Part shown: one piece after another, positions 42,559 to 54,062 of the stretch
Numbering within the stretch: the stretch's first letter is position 1
How the letters are laid out: each line of letters starts with the position of its first letter
DNA from: Hydractinia symbiolongicarpus
Taxonomy: Eukaryota; Cnidaria; Hydrozoa; Anthoathecata; Hydractiniidae
DNA: 64,000 nucleotides
Assembly: GCF_029227915.1 (NCBI RefSeq)
Contig: NC_079886.1
Coordinates: 1,054,001 to 1,118,000 of the forward strand
Reading direction: 5' to 3'
Translations under genes and position numbers: made by a program
Notes under the pieces: generated by a model
Databases searched by the model: none
What the model was told of the DNA's origin: nothing
The model's input: the letters and a program-made list of their open reading frames with translations, nothing else

Positions 42559-42764
42559 AAAATGAGTTTACTCACATGGTACTTTCTTTGTATTCATTCG
42601 ACTATAGGGGCCAAGACCAGGATTTACAGGAAATCGCGGGTTTTCGCTTGCCGGCGATTAAACTTCTTTTATTCAGCGTCTCATCAAAAATGAAAACATT
42701 TTTGAAAACTACAAGTCTCATGCGTTTTAGTAGTGAAAAAATAATTTAAAAAATCATTCGGGAA

Positions 42765-43900
42765 ATCAGTTTACTCGCTGGGTATATTTTTTATAAACTT
42801 TTGACTATACGGGCCGAGTACGGGATTTACGGGAAATCGCGGGTTTTCGTTTGCCGGCAATTAAACTTCTTTTATTTAGCGTCTCATCAAAAATGAAAAT
42901 ATTTTTGAAAACTACAAGTCTCATGCGTTTTAGTGGTGAAAAAATAATTTAAAAAATCGTTCAGGAAATGAATTTACTCCCTGGGTACTTTCTTTGTATA
43001 CTTTTGACTATACGGGCCGAGTCCGGGATTTACGGGATATCACGGGTTTTCGTTTTCCGCCGATTAAACTTCTTTAATTTAGCGTTTCATCAAAAATGAA
43101 AACATTTTTGAAAACTACAAGTCTCATGCGTTTTTGTGGTGAAAAAATAATTTAAAAAATCGTTCGGGAAATGAGTTTACTCCCTGGGTAGTTTCTTTAT
43201 ATACATTTGACAATACGGGCCGAGTACGGGATTTACGGGAAATCGCGGCTTTTCGTTTGCCGGCGATTAAACTTCTTTTATTCAGCGTTTCATCAAAAAT
43301 GAAAACATTTTTGAAAACTACAAGTCTCATGCGTTTTAGTGGTGAAAAAATAATTTAAAAAATCGTTCGGGAAATGAGTTTACTCCCTGGGTACTTTTTT
43401 ATGTACTTTTGACTACACGGGACGAGTACGGGATTTACGGGAAATCGCGGGTTTTCGTTTGCCGGCGATTAAACTTTTTTTATTTAGCGTCTCATCAAAA
43501 ATGAAAATATTTTTGAAAACTACAAGTCTCATCCGTTTTAGTGATTAAAAAATAATTTACAAAATCGTTCGGGAAATGAGTTCACTCCTTGGGTACTTTC
43601 TTTTATACATTCGACTATACGGGCCAAGTCCGGGATTTGAAGGAAATCGCGGGTTTTCGTTTGCCGGCGATTAAACTTCTTTTATTCAGCGTCTCATCAA
43701 ATATGAAAACATTTTTGAAAACTACAAGTCTCATGCGTTTTAGTGGTGAAAAAATAACTTAAAAAATCGTTCGTGAAATGAGTTTACTCCCTGGGCACTT
43801 TCTTTGTATACTTTTGAATATATGGGCCGAGTACGGGATTTACGGGAAATCGCGGATTTTCGTTTGCCGGCGAATAAACTTGTTTTATTTAGCGTCTCAT
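42765..43900 (+). repeat. ~0.9-1.1 kb duplicate of 39,520-40,430 with one extra monomer
   Basis: The left part matches at an offset of about 3,245 bp and the right part at 3,448 bp, so one monomer (about 42,960-43,150, with ggatatcacgggttttcg) is present here and absent in the other copy. Shared markers are tttttataaacttttgac, cgcggcttttcg, actacacgggacgagtacgg, tagtgattaaaaaataatt and gaatatatgggccg. Confidence 0.75.
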
Positions 43901-46489
43901 CAAAAATGAAAAAATTTTTGAAAACTACAAGTCTCATGCGTTTTAGCAGTGAAAAATAATTTAAAATATCGTTCGGAAATAAGTTTACTCCCTAAGTACT
44001 TTCTTTGTATACTTTTGACTATACGGGCCGAGTACGGCATTTACGGGAAATCGCGGGTTTTTGTTTGCCGGCGATTAAACTTCTTTTATTCAGCATCTTC
44101 TCAAAAATGAAAACATTTTTGAAAACTACAAGTCTCGTGCGTTTTAGTGGTGAAAAAATAATTTAAAAAATCGTTCTGAAAATGAGTTTATTCACAGGGT
44201 ACTTTCTTTGTATACATTCAACTATACGGGCCAAGCCAGGGATTTACGGGAAAAGCGGGTTTTCGGTTGTCGGCGATTAAACTGCTTTCATTCGGCGTCT
44301 CATTAAAAATGTAAACATTTTTGAATACTACAAGTCTCATTCGTTCTAGTGCTGCAGAAATAATTTGAAAAATCGTTCGGGAATTGAGTTTACTCACAGG
44401 GTACTTTCTTTATATACATTCGACTATACGGGCCAAGCCCGGGATTTACGGGAAATCGCGGGTTTTCGTTTGGCGGCGATTAAACTTGTTTTATTTAGTG
44501 TCTCATCAAAAATGAAAACATTTTTAAAAACTACAAGTCTGATGCGTTTTAGTGGTGAAGAAATAACTTAAAAAATCGTTCGTGAAATGAGTTTACTCCC
44601 TGGGCACTTTCTTTGTATACTTTTGAATATATGGGCCGAGTACGGGATTTACGGGAAATCGCGGATTTTCGTTTGCCGGCGAATAAACTTCTTTTATTCA
44701 GCATCTTCTCAAAAATGAAAACATTTTTGAAAACTACAAGTCTCATGCGTTTTAGTGGTGAAAAAATAATTTAAAAAATCGTTCTGAAAATGATTTTATT
44801 CACAGGGTACTTTCTTTGTATACATTCAACTATACGGGCCGAGCCAGGGATTTACAGGAAAAGCGGGTTTTCGGTTGTCGGCGATTAAACTGCTTTCATT
44901 CGGCGTCTCATCAAAAATGTGAACATTTTTGAATACTACAAGTCTCATTCGTTCTAGTGGTGCAGAAATATTTTGAAAAATCGTTCGGGAAATCAGTTTA
45001 CTCCCTGGGTACTTTCTTTTATACATTCGACTATACGGGCCAAGTTCGGGATTTACAGGAAATCCCGGGTTTTCGTTTGCCGGCGATTAAACTTCTTTTA
45101 TTCAGCGTCTCATCAAATATGAAAACATTTTTGAAAACTACAAGTCTCATGCGTTTTAGTGGTGAAAAAATAACTTAAAAAATCGTTCGTGAAATGAGTT
45201 TACTCCCTGGGCACTTTCTTTGTATACTTTTGAATATATGGGCCGAGTACGGGATTTACGGGAAATCGCGGATTTTCGTTTGCCGGCGAATAAACTTGTT
45301 TTATTTAGCGTCTCATCAAAAATGAAAAAATTTTTGAAAACTACAAGTCTCATGCGTTTTAGCAGTGAAAAATAATTTAAAATATCGTTCGGAAATAAGT
45401 TTACTCCCTAAGTACTTTCTTTGTATACTTTTGACTATACGGGCCGAGTACGGCATTTACGGGAAATCGCGGGTTTTTGTTTGCCGGCGATTAAACTTCT
45501 TTTATTCAGCATCTTCTCAAAAATGAAAACATTTTTGAAAACTACAAGTCTCGTGCGTTTTAGTGGTGAAAAAATAATTTAAAAAATCGTTCTGAAAATG
45601 AGTTTATTCACAGGGTACTTTCTTTGTATACATTCAACTATACGGGCCAAGCCAGGGATTTACGGGAAAAGCGGGTTTTCGGTTGTCGGCGATTAAACTG
45701 CTTTCATTCGGCGTCTCATTAAAAATGTAAACATTTTTGAATACTACAAGTCTCATTCGTTCTAGTGCTGCAGAAATAATTTGAAAAATCGTTCGGGAAT
45801 TGAGTTTACTCACAGGGTACTTTCTTTATATACATTCGACTATACGGGCCAAGCCCGGGATTTACGGGAAATCGCGGGTTTTCGTTTGGCGGCGATTAAA
45901 CTTGTTTTATTTAGTGTCTCATCAAAAATGAAAACATTTTTAAAAACTACAAGTCTCATGCGTTTTAGTGGTGAAGAAATAACTTAAAAAATCGTTCGTG
46001 AAATGAGTTTACTCCCTGGGCACTTTCTTTGTATACTTTTGAATATATGGGCCGAGTACGGGATTTACGGGAAATCGCGGATTTTCGTTTGCCGGCGAAT
46101 AAACTTCTTTTATTCAGCATCTTCTCAAAAATGAAAACATTTTTGAAAACTACAAGTCTCATGCGTTTTAGTGGTGAAAAAATAATTTAAAAAATCGTTC
46201 TGAAAATGATTTTATTCACAGGGTACTTTCTTTGTATACATTCAACTATACGGGCCGAGCCAGGGATTTACAGGAAAAGCGGGTTTTCGGTTGTCGGCGA
46301 TTAAACTGCTTTCATTCGGCGTCTCATCAAAAATGTGAACATTTTTGAATACTACAAGTCTCATTCGTTCTAGTGGTGCAGAAATAATTTGAAAAATCGT
46401 TCGGGAAATCAGTTTACTCCCTGGGTACTTTCTTTTATACATTCGACTATACGGGCCAAGTTCGGGATTTACAGGAAATCCCGGGTTTT
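43455..46489 (+). repeat. 3,034-bp (15-mer) higher-order repeat, copy 1
   Basis: An eight-monomer block plus a seven-monomer block (1,618 and 1,416 bp spacings) form a 3,034-bp unit that is repeated in tandem at 46,489-49,523. It starts at ttaaactttttttattta with the tagtgattaaaaaataatt monomer. Variant states distinguish the two sub-blocks inside a copy and are repeated between copies: agtctgatgcg at 44,541 and 47,575, agtctcatgcg at 45,957 and 48,991; gaaatattttg around 44,971 and 48,005, gaaataatttg at the paired sites. So the 15-mer, not the 7-mer, was the last unit amplified. Confidence 0.9.
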
Positions 46490-49400
46490 CGTTTGCCGGC
46501 GATTAAACTTTTTTTATTTAGCGTCTCATCAAAAATGAAAATATTTTTGAAAACTACAAGTCTCATCCGTTTTAGTGATTAAAAAATAATTTACAAAATC
46601 GTTCGGGAAATGAGTTCACTCCTTGGGTACTTTCTTTTATACATTCGACTATACGGGCCAAGTCCGGGATTTGAAGGAAATCGCGGGTTTTCGTTTGCCG
46701 GCGATTAAACTTCTTTTATTCAGCGTCTCATCAAATATGAAAACATTTTTGAAAACTACAAGTCTCATGCGTTTTAGTGGTGAAAAAATAACTTAAAAAA
46801 TCGTTCGTGAAATGAGTTTACTCCCTGGGCACTTTCTTTGTATACTTTTGAATATATGGGCCGAGTACGGGATTTACGGGAAATCGCGGATTTTCGTTTG
46901 CCGGCGAATAAACTTGTTTTATTTAGCGTCTCATCAAAAATGAAAAAATTTTTGAAAACTACAAGTCTCATGCGTTTTAGCAGTGAAAAATAATTTAAAA
47001 TATCGTTCGGAAATAAGTTTACTCCCTAAGTACTTTCTTTGTATACTTTTGACTATACGGGCCGAGTACGGCATTTACGGGAAATCGCGGGTTTTTGTTT
47101 GCCGGCGATTAAACTTCTTTTATTCAGCATCTTCTCAAAAATGAAAACATTTTTGAAAACTACAAGTCTCGTGCGTTTTAGTGGTGAAAAAATAATTTAA
47201 AAAATCGTTCTGAAAATGAGTTTATTCACAGGGTACTTTCTTTGTATACATTCAACTATACGGGCCAAGCCAGGGATTTACGGGAAAAGCGGGTTTTCGG
47301 TTGTCGGCGATTAAACTGCTTTCATTCGGCGTCTCATTAAAAATGTAAACATTTTTGAATACTACAAGTCTCATTCGTTCTAGTGCTGCAGAAATAATTT
47401 GAAAAATCGTTCGGGAATTGAGTTTACTCACAGGGTACTTTCTTTATATACATTCGACTATACGGGCCAAGCCCGGGATTTACGGGAAATCGCGGGTTTT
47501 CGTTTGGCGGCGATTAAACTTGTTTTATTTAGTGTCTCATCAAAAATGAAAACATTTTTAAAAACTACAAGTCTGATGCGTTTTAGTGGTGAAGAAATAA
47601 CTTAAAAAATCGTTCGTGAAATGAGTTTACTCCCTGGGCACTTTCTTTGTATACTTTTGAATATATGGGCCGAGTACGGGATTTACGGGAAATCGCGGAT
47701 TTTCGTTTGCCGGCGAATAAACTTCTTTTATTCAGCATCTTCTCAAAAATGAAAACATTTTTGAAAACTACAAGTCTCATGCGTTTTAGTGGTGAAAAAA
47801 TAATTTAAAAAATCGTTCTGAAAATGATTTTATTCACAGGGTACTTTCTTTGTATACATTCAACTATACGGGCCGAGCCAGGGATTTACAGGAAAAGCGG
47901 GTTTTCGGTTGTCGGCGATTAAACTGCTTTCATTCGGCGTCTCATCAAAAATGTGAACATTTTTGAATACTACAAGTCTCATTCGTTCTAGTGGTGCAGA
48001 AATATTTTGAAAAATCGTTCGGGAAATCAGTTTACTCCCTGGGTACTTTCTTTTATACATTCGACTATACGGGCCAAGTTCGGGATTTACAGGAAATCCC
48101 GGGTTTTCGTTTGCCGGCGATTAAACTTCTTTTATTCAGCGTCTCATCAAATATGAAAACATTTTTGAAAACTACAAGTCTCATGCGTTTTAGTGGTGAA
48201 AAAATAACTTAAAAAATCGTTCGTGAAATGAGTTTACTCCCTGGGCACTTTCTTTGTATACTTTTGAATATATGGGCCGAGTACGGGATTTACGGGAAAT
48301 CGCGGATTTTCGTTTGCCGGCGAATAAACTTGTTTTATTTAGCGTCTCATCAAAAATGAAAAAATTTTTGAAAACTACAAGTCTCATGCGTTTTAGCAGT
48401 GAAAAATAATTTAAAATATCGTTCGGAAATAAGTTTACTCCCTAAGTACTTTCTTTGTATACTTTTGACTATACGGGCCGAGTACGGCATTTACGGGAAA
48501 TCGCGGGTTTTTGTTTGCCGGCGATTAAACTTCTTTTATTCAGCATCTTCTCAAAAATGAAAACATTTTTGAAAACTACAAGTCTCGTGCGTTTTAGTGG
48601 TGAAAAAATAATTTAAAAAATCGTTCTGAAAATGAGTTTATTCACAGGGTACTTTCTTTGTATACATTCAACTATACGGGCCAAGCCAGGGATTTACGGG
48701 AAAAGCGGGTTTTCGGTTGTCGGCGATTAAACTGCTTTCATTCGGCGTCTCATTAAAAATGTAAACATTTTTGAATACTACAAGTCTCATTCGTTCTAGT
48801 GCTGCAGAAATAATTTGAAAAATCGTTCGGGAATTGAGTTTACTCACAGGGTACTTTCTTTATATACATTCGACTATACGGGCCAAGCCCGGGATTTACG
48901 GGAAATCGCGGGTTTTCGTTTGGCGGCGATTAAACTTGTTTTATTTAGTGTCTCATCAAAAATGAAAACATTTTTAAAAACTACAAGTCTCATGCGTTTT
49001 AGTGGTGAAGAAATAACTTAAAAAATCGTTCGTGAAATGAGTTTACTCCCTGGGCACTTTCTTTGTATACTTTTGAATATATGGGCCGAGTACGGGATTT
49101 ACGGGAAATCGCGGATTTTCGTTTGCCGGCGAATAAACTTCTTTTATTCAGCATCTTCTCAAAAATGAAAACATTTTTGAAAACTACAAGTCTCATGCGT
49201 TTTAGTGGTGAAAAAATAATTTAAAAAATCGTTCTGAAAATGATTTTATTCACAGGGTACTTTCTTTGTATACATTCAACTATACGGGCCGAGCCAGGGA
49301 TTTACAGGAAAAGCGGGTTTTCGGTTGTCGGCGATTAAACTGCTTTCATTCGGCGTCTCATCAAAAATGTGAACATTTTTGAATACTACAAGTCTCATTC

Positions 49401-49523
49401 GTTCTAGTGGTGCAGAAATAATTTGAAAAATCGTTCGGGAAATCAGTTTACTCCCTGGGTACTTTCTTTTATACATTCGACTATACGGGCCAAGTTCGGG
49501 ATTTACAGGAAATCCCGGGTTTT
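46489..49523 (+). repeat. 3,034-bp (15-mer) higher-order repeat, copy 2
   Basis: Tandem copy of 43,455-46,489. Every long satellite landmark I compared (eight pairs between 44,365 and 49,476) is displaced by exactly 3,034 bp, and I saw no insertion or deletion between copies. Base-level differences appear extremely rare. The right end is near 49,523, where gcccgcgattaaac replaces gccggcgattaaac. Confidence 0.9.
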
Positions 49524-50790
49524 CGTTTGCCCGCGATTAAACTTCTTTTATTCAGCGTCTCATCAAAAATGAAAACATTTTTGAAAACTACAAGTCTCAT
49601 GCGTTTTAGTTGTGAAAAGATAATTTAAAAAATCGTTCAGCAAATGAGTATACTCCCTGGGTACTTTCTTTGTATACTTTTGACTATACGGGTCGTGTCC
49701 GGGATTTACGGGAAATCGCGGGTTTTCGTTTGCCGGCGAATAAACTTGTTTTACTTAGCGTCTCATCAAAAATGTAAACATTTTTAATTACTACAAGTCT
49801 CATTCGTTCTAGTGCTGCAGAAATAATTTGAAAAATCGTTCGGGAATTGAGTTTACTCACAGGGTACTTTCTTTATATACATTCGACTATACGGGCCAAG
49901 CCCGGGATTTACGGGAAATCGCGGGTTTTCGTTTGGCGGCGATTAAACTTGTTTTATTTAGTGTCTCATCAAAAATGAAAACATTTTTAAAAACTACAAG
50001 TCTCATGCGTTTTAGTGGTGAAGAAATAACTTAAAAAATCGTTCGTGAAATGAGTTTACTCCCTGGGCACTTTCTTTGTATACTTTTGAATATATGGGCC
50101 GAGTACGGGATTTACGGGAAATCGCGGATTTTCGTTTGCCGGCGAATAAACTTCTTTTATTCAGCATCTTCTCAAAAATGAAAACATTTTTGAAAACTAC
50201 AAGTCTCATGCGTTTTAGTGGTGAAAAAATAATTTAAAAAATCGTTCTGAAAATCATTTTATTCACAGGGTACTTTCTTTGTATACATTCAACTATACGG
50301 GCCGAGCCAGGGATTTACAGGAAAAGCGGGTTTTCGGTTGTCGGCGATTAAACTGCTTTCATTCGGCGTCTCATCAAAAATGTGAACATTTTTGAATACT
50401 ACAAGTCTCATTCGTTCTAGTGGTGCAGAAATAATTTGAAAAATCGTTCGGGAAATCAGTTTACTCCCTGGGTACTTTCTTTTATACATTCGACTATACG
50501 GGCCAAGTTCGGGATTTACAGGAAATCCCGGGTTTTCGTTTGCCCGCGATTAAACTTCTTTTATTCAGCGTCTCATCAAAAATGAAAACATTTTTGAAAA
50601 CTACAAGTCTCATGCGTTTTAGTGGTGAAAAGATAATTTAAAAAATCGTTCGGCAAATGAGTATACTCCCTGGGTACTTTCTTTGTATACTTTTGACTAT
50701 ACGGGTCGTGTCCGGGATTTACGGGAAATCGCGGGTTTTCGTTTGCCGGCGAATAAACTTGTTTTACTTAGCGTCTCATCAAAAATGAAA
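48800..50790 (+). repeat. 1,013-bp (5-mer) tandem step
   Basis: 48,815 and 49,828 begin the same run 1,013 bp apart and share gggaattgagtttactc, tttggcggcgatt, gaatatatgggccg, tgtgaacatttttg and tttgcccgcgatt. The next monomers also match (gcaaatgagtatactcc near 49,640 and 50,653). The second copy differs by acatttttaattactac just upstream and by aaatcattttattc near 50,253 where the other has aaatgattttattc. Confidence 0.78.
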
Positions 50791-53700
50791 ACATTTTTGA
50801 AAACTACAAGTCTCATGCGTTTTAGTGCTGAAAAAACAATTTAAAATATCGTTCGGGAAATAAGTTTACTCCCTGAGTACTTTCTTTATATACATTCGAC
50901 TATGCGGGCCGAGTACGGGATTTACGGCAAATCGCGGGTTTTCGTTTACCGGCGATTAAACTTCTTTCATTCAGCGTCTCATCAAAAATGAAAACATTAT
51001 TGAAAACTACAAATCTCATGCCTTTTATTGGTGAAAAAATAATTTAAAAAATCGTTCTGAAAATGAGTTTATTCACAGGGTACTTTCTTTGTATACATTC
51101 AACTATACGGGCCAAGCCAGGGATTTACGGGAAAAGCGGGTTTTCGGTTGTTGGCGATTAAACTGCTTTCATTCAACGTCTCATCAAAAATGTAAACATT
51201 TTTGAATACTACAAGTCTTATTCGTTCTAGTGCTGCAGAAATAATTTGAAAAATCGTTCGGGAAATCAGTTTACTCCCTGGGTACTTTCTTTTATACATT
51301 CGACTATACGGGCCAAGTTCGGGATTTACAGGAAATCCCGGGTTTACGTTTGCCGGAGATCAAACTTTTTTCATTCAGCGTCTCATCAAAAATGAAAACA
51401 TTTTTGAAAACTACAATCTCATGCGTTTTAATGGTGAAAATATAATTTAAAAAATCGTTCGAGCAATGAGTTTACTCCCTTTGTATACTTTTGACTATAC
51501 GGGCAGAGTCCGGGATTAACGGGAAATCGCGGGTTTTCGTTTGCCGGCGAATAAACTTGTTTTACTTAGCGTCTCATCAAAAATGAAAACATTTTTGAAA
51601 ACTACAAGTCTCATGCGTTTTAGTGGTGAAAAAATAATTTAAAAAATCGTTCTGAAAATGATTTTATTCACAGGGTACTGTCTTTGTATACATTCAACTA
51701 TACGGGCCGAGCCAGGGATTTACGGGAAAAGCGGGTTTTAGGTTGTCGGCGATTAAACTGCTTTCATTCGGCGTCTCATCAAAAATGTAAACATTTTTGA
51801 ATACTACAAGTCTCATTCGTTCTAGTGGTGCAGAAATAATTTGAAAAATCGTTCGGGAAATCAGTTTACTCCCTGGGTACTTTCTTTTATACATTCGACT
51901 ATACGGGCCAAGTTCGGGATTTACAGGAAATCCCGGGTTTTTGTTTGCCCGCGATTAAACTTCTTTTATTCAGCGTCTCATCAAAAATGAAAACATTTTT
52001 GAAAACTACAAGTCTCATGCGTTTTAGTGGTGAAAAGATAATTTAAAAAATCGTTCGGGAAATGAGTTTACTCCCTGGGTACTTTCTTTGTATACTTTTG
52101 ATTATACGGGTCGCGTCCGGGATTTACGGGAAATCGCGGGTTTTCGTTTGCCGGCGAATAAACTTGCTTTACTTAGCGTCTCATCAAAAATGAAAACATT
52201 TTTGAAAACTACAAGTCTCATGCGTTTTAGTGCTGAAAAAATAATTTAAAATATCGTTTGGGAAATAAGTTTACTTCCTGAGTACTTTCTTTATATACAT
52301 TCGACTATGCGGGCCGAGTACGGGATTTACGGCAAATCGCGGGTTTTCGTTTACCGGCGATTAAACTTCTTTCATTCAGCGTCTCATCAAAAATGAAAAC
52401 ATTTTTGAAAACTACAAATCTCATGCCTTTTATTGGTGAAAAAATAATTTAAAAAATCGTTCTGAAAATGAGTTTATTCACAGGGTACTTTCTTTGTATA
52501 CATTCAACTATACGGGCCAAGCCAGGGATTTACGGGAAAAGCGGGTTTTCGGTTGTTGGCGATTAAACTGCTTTCATTCAACGTCTCATCAAAAATGTAA
52601 ACATTTTTGAATACTACAAGTCTTATTCGTTCTAGTGCTGCAGAAATAATTTGAAAAATCGTTCGGGAAATCAGTTTACTCCCTGGGTACTTTCTTTTAT
52701 ACATTCGACTATACGGGCCAAGTTCGGGATTTACAGGAAATCCCGGGTTTACGTTTGCCGGAGATCAAACTTTTTTCATTCAGCGTCTCATCAAAAATGA
52801 AAACATTTTTGAAAACTACAATCTCATGCGTTTTAATGGTGAAAATATAATTTAAAAAATCGTTCGAGCAATGAGTTTACTCCCTTTGTATACTTTTGAC
52901 TATACGGGCAGAGTCCGGGATTAACGGGAAATCTACAAGTCTCATGCGTTTTAGTGGTGAAAAAATAATTTAAAAAATCGTTCTGAAAATGATTTTATTC
53001 ACAGGGTACTTTCTTTGTATACATTCAACTATACGGGCCAAGCCAGGGATTTACGGGAAAATCGGGTTTTCGGTTGTCCGCGATTAAACTGCTTTCATTC
53101 GGCGTCTCTTCAAAAATGTAAACATTTTTGAAAACTACAAGTCTCATGCGTTTTAGTGGTGAAAAGATAATTTAAAAAATCGTTCGGGAAATGAGTTTAC
53201 TCCCTGGGTACTTTCTTTGTATACTTTTGATTATACGGGTCGCGTCCGGGATTTACGGGAAATCGCTGGTTTTCCTTTGCCGGGGAATAAACTTGCTTTA
53301 CTTACCGTCTCATCAAAAATGAAAACATTTTTGAAAACTAAAAGTCTCATGCGTTTTAGTGCTGAAAAAATAATTTAAAATATCGTTGGGGAAATAAGTT
53401 TACTCCCTGAGTACTTTCTTTATATACATTCGACTATGCGGGCCGAGTACGGGATTTACGGCAAATCGCGGGTTTTCGTTTACCGGCGATTAAACTTCTT
53501 TCATTCAGCGTCTCATCAAAAATGAAAACATTTTTGAAAACTACAAATCTCATGCCTTTTATTGGTGAAAAAATAATTTAAAAAATCGTTCTGAAAATGA
53601 GTTTATTCACAGGGTACTTTCTTTGTATACATTCAACTATACGGGCCAAGCCAGGGATTTACGGGAAAAGCGGGTTTTCGGTTGTTGGCGATTAAACTGC

Positions 53701-54062
53701 TTTTATTCAACGTCTCATCAAAAATGTAAACATTTTTGAATACTACAAGTCTTATTCGTTCTAGTGCTGCAGAAATAATTTGAAAAATCGTTCGGGAAAT
53801 CAGTTTACTCCCTGGGTACTTTCTTTTATACATTCGACTATACGGGCCAAGTTCGGGATTTACAGGAAATCCTGGGTTTACGTTTGCCGGAGATCAAACT
53901 TTTTTCATTCAGCGTCTCATCAAAAATGAAAACATTTTTGAAAACTACAATCTCATGCGTTTTAATGGTGAAAATATAATTTAAAAAATCGTTCGAGCAA
54001 TGAGTTTACTTCCTTTGTATACTTTTGACTATACGGGCAGAGTCCGGGATTAACGGGAAATC
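50790..54062 (+). repeat. Three-turn higher-order repeat with internal deletions (1,405 and 1,129 bp)
   Basis: The run starting with actatgcgggccgagtac recurs near 50,900, 52,305 and 53,434. Shared markers are tcatgccttttattggtg, ggttgttggcgatt, tcttattcgttctag, ttgccggagatcaaac and ctccctttgtatac (a loss of about 12 bp that shortens the 7-mer to 1,405 bp). The third spacing is only 1,129 bp because at 52,932/52,933 ggaaatc is joined to tacaagtctc, removing about consensus positions 118-191 (74 bp), and one further monomer is gone: 1,405 minus 74 minus 202 equals 1,129. Confidence 0.82.

Noticed and set aside
8100-50790. Near-identical blocks as assembly duplications
   Set aside because: Not fully excluded. 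Several pairs have private differences (for example 29,524 against 35,191; 41,925 against 33,822), which argues for real copies, but the 3,034-bp pair is so similar that long-read support is needed.
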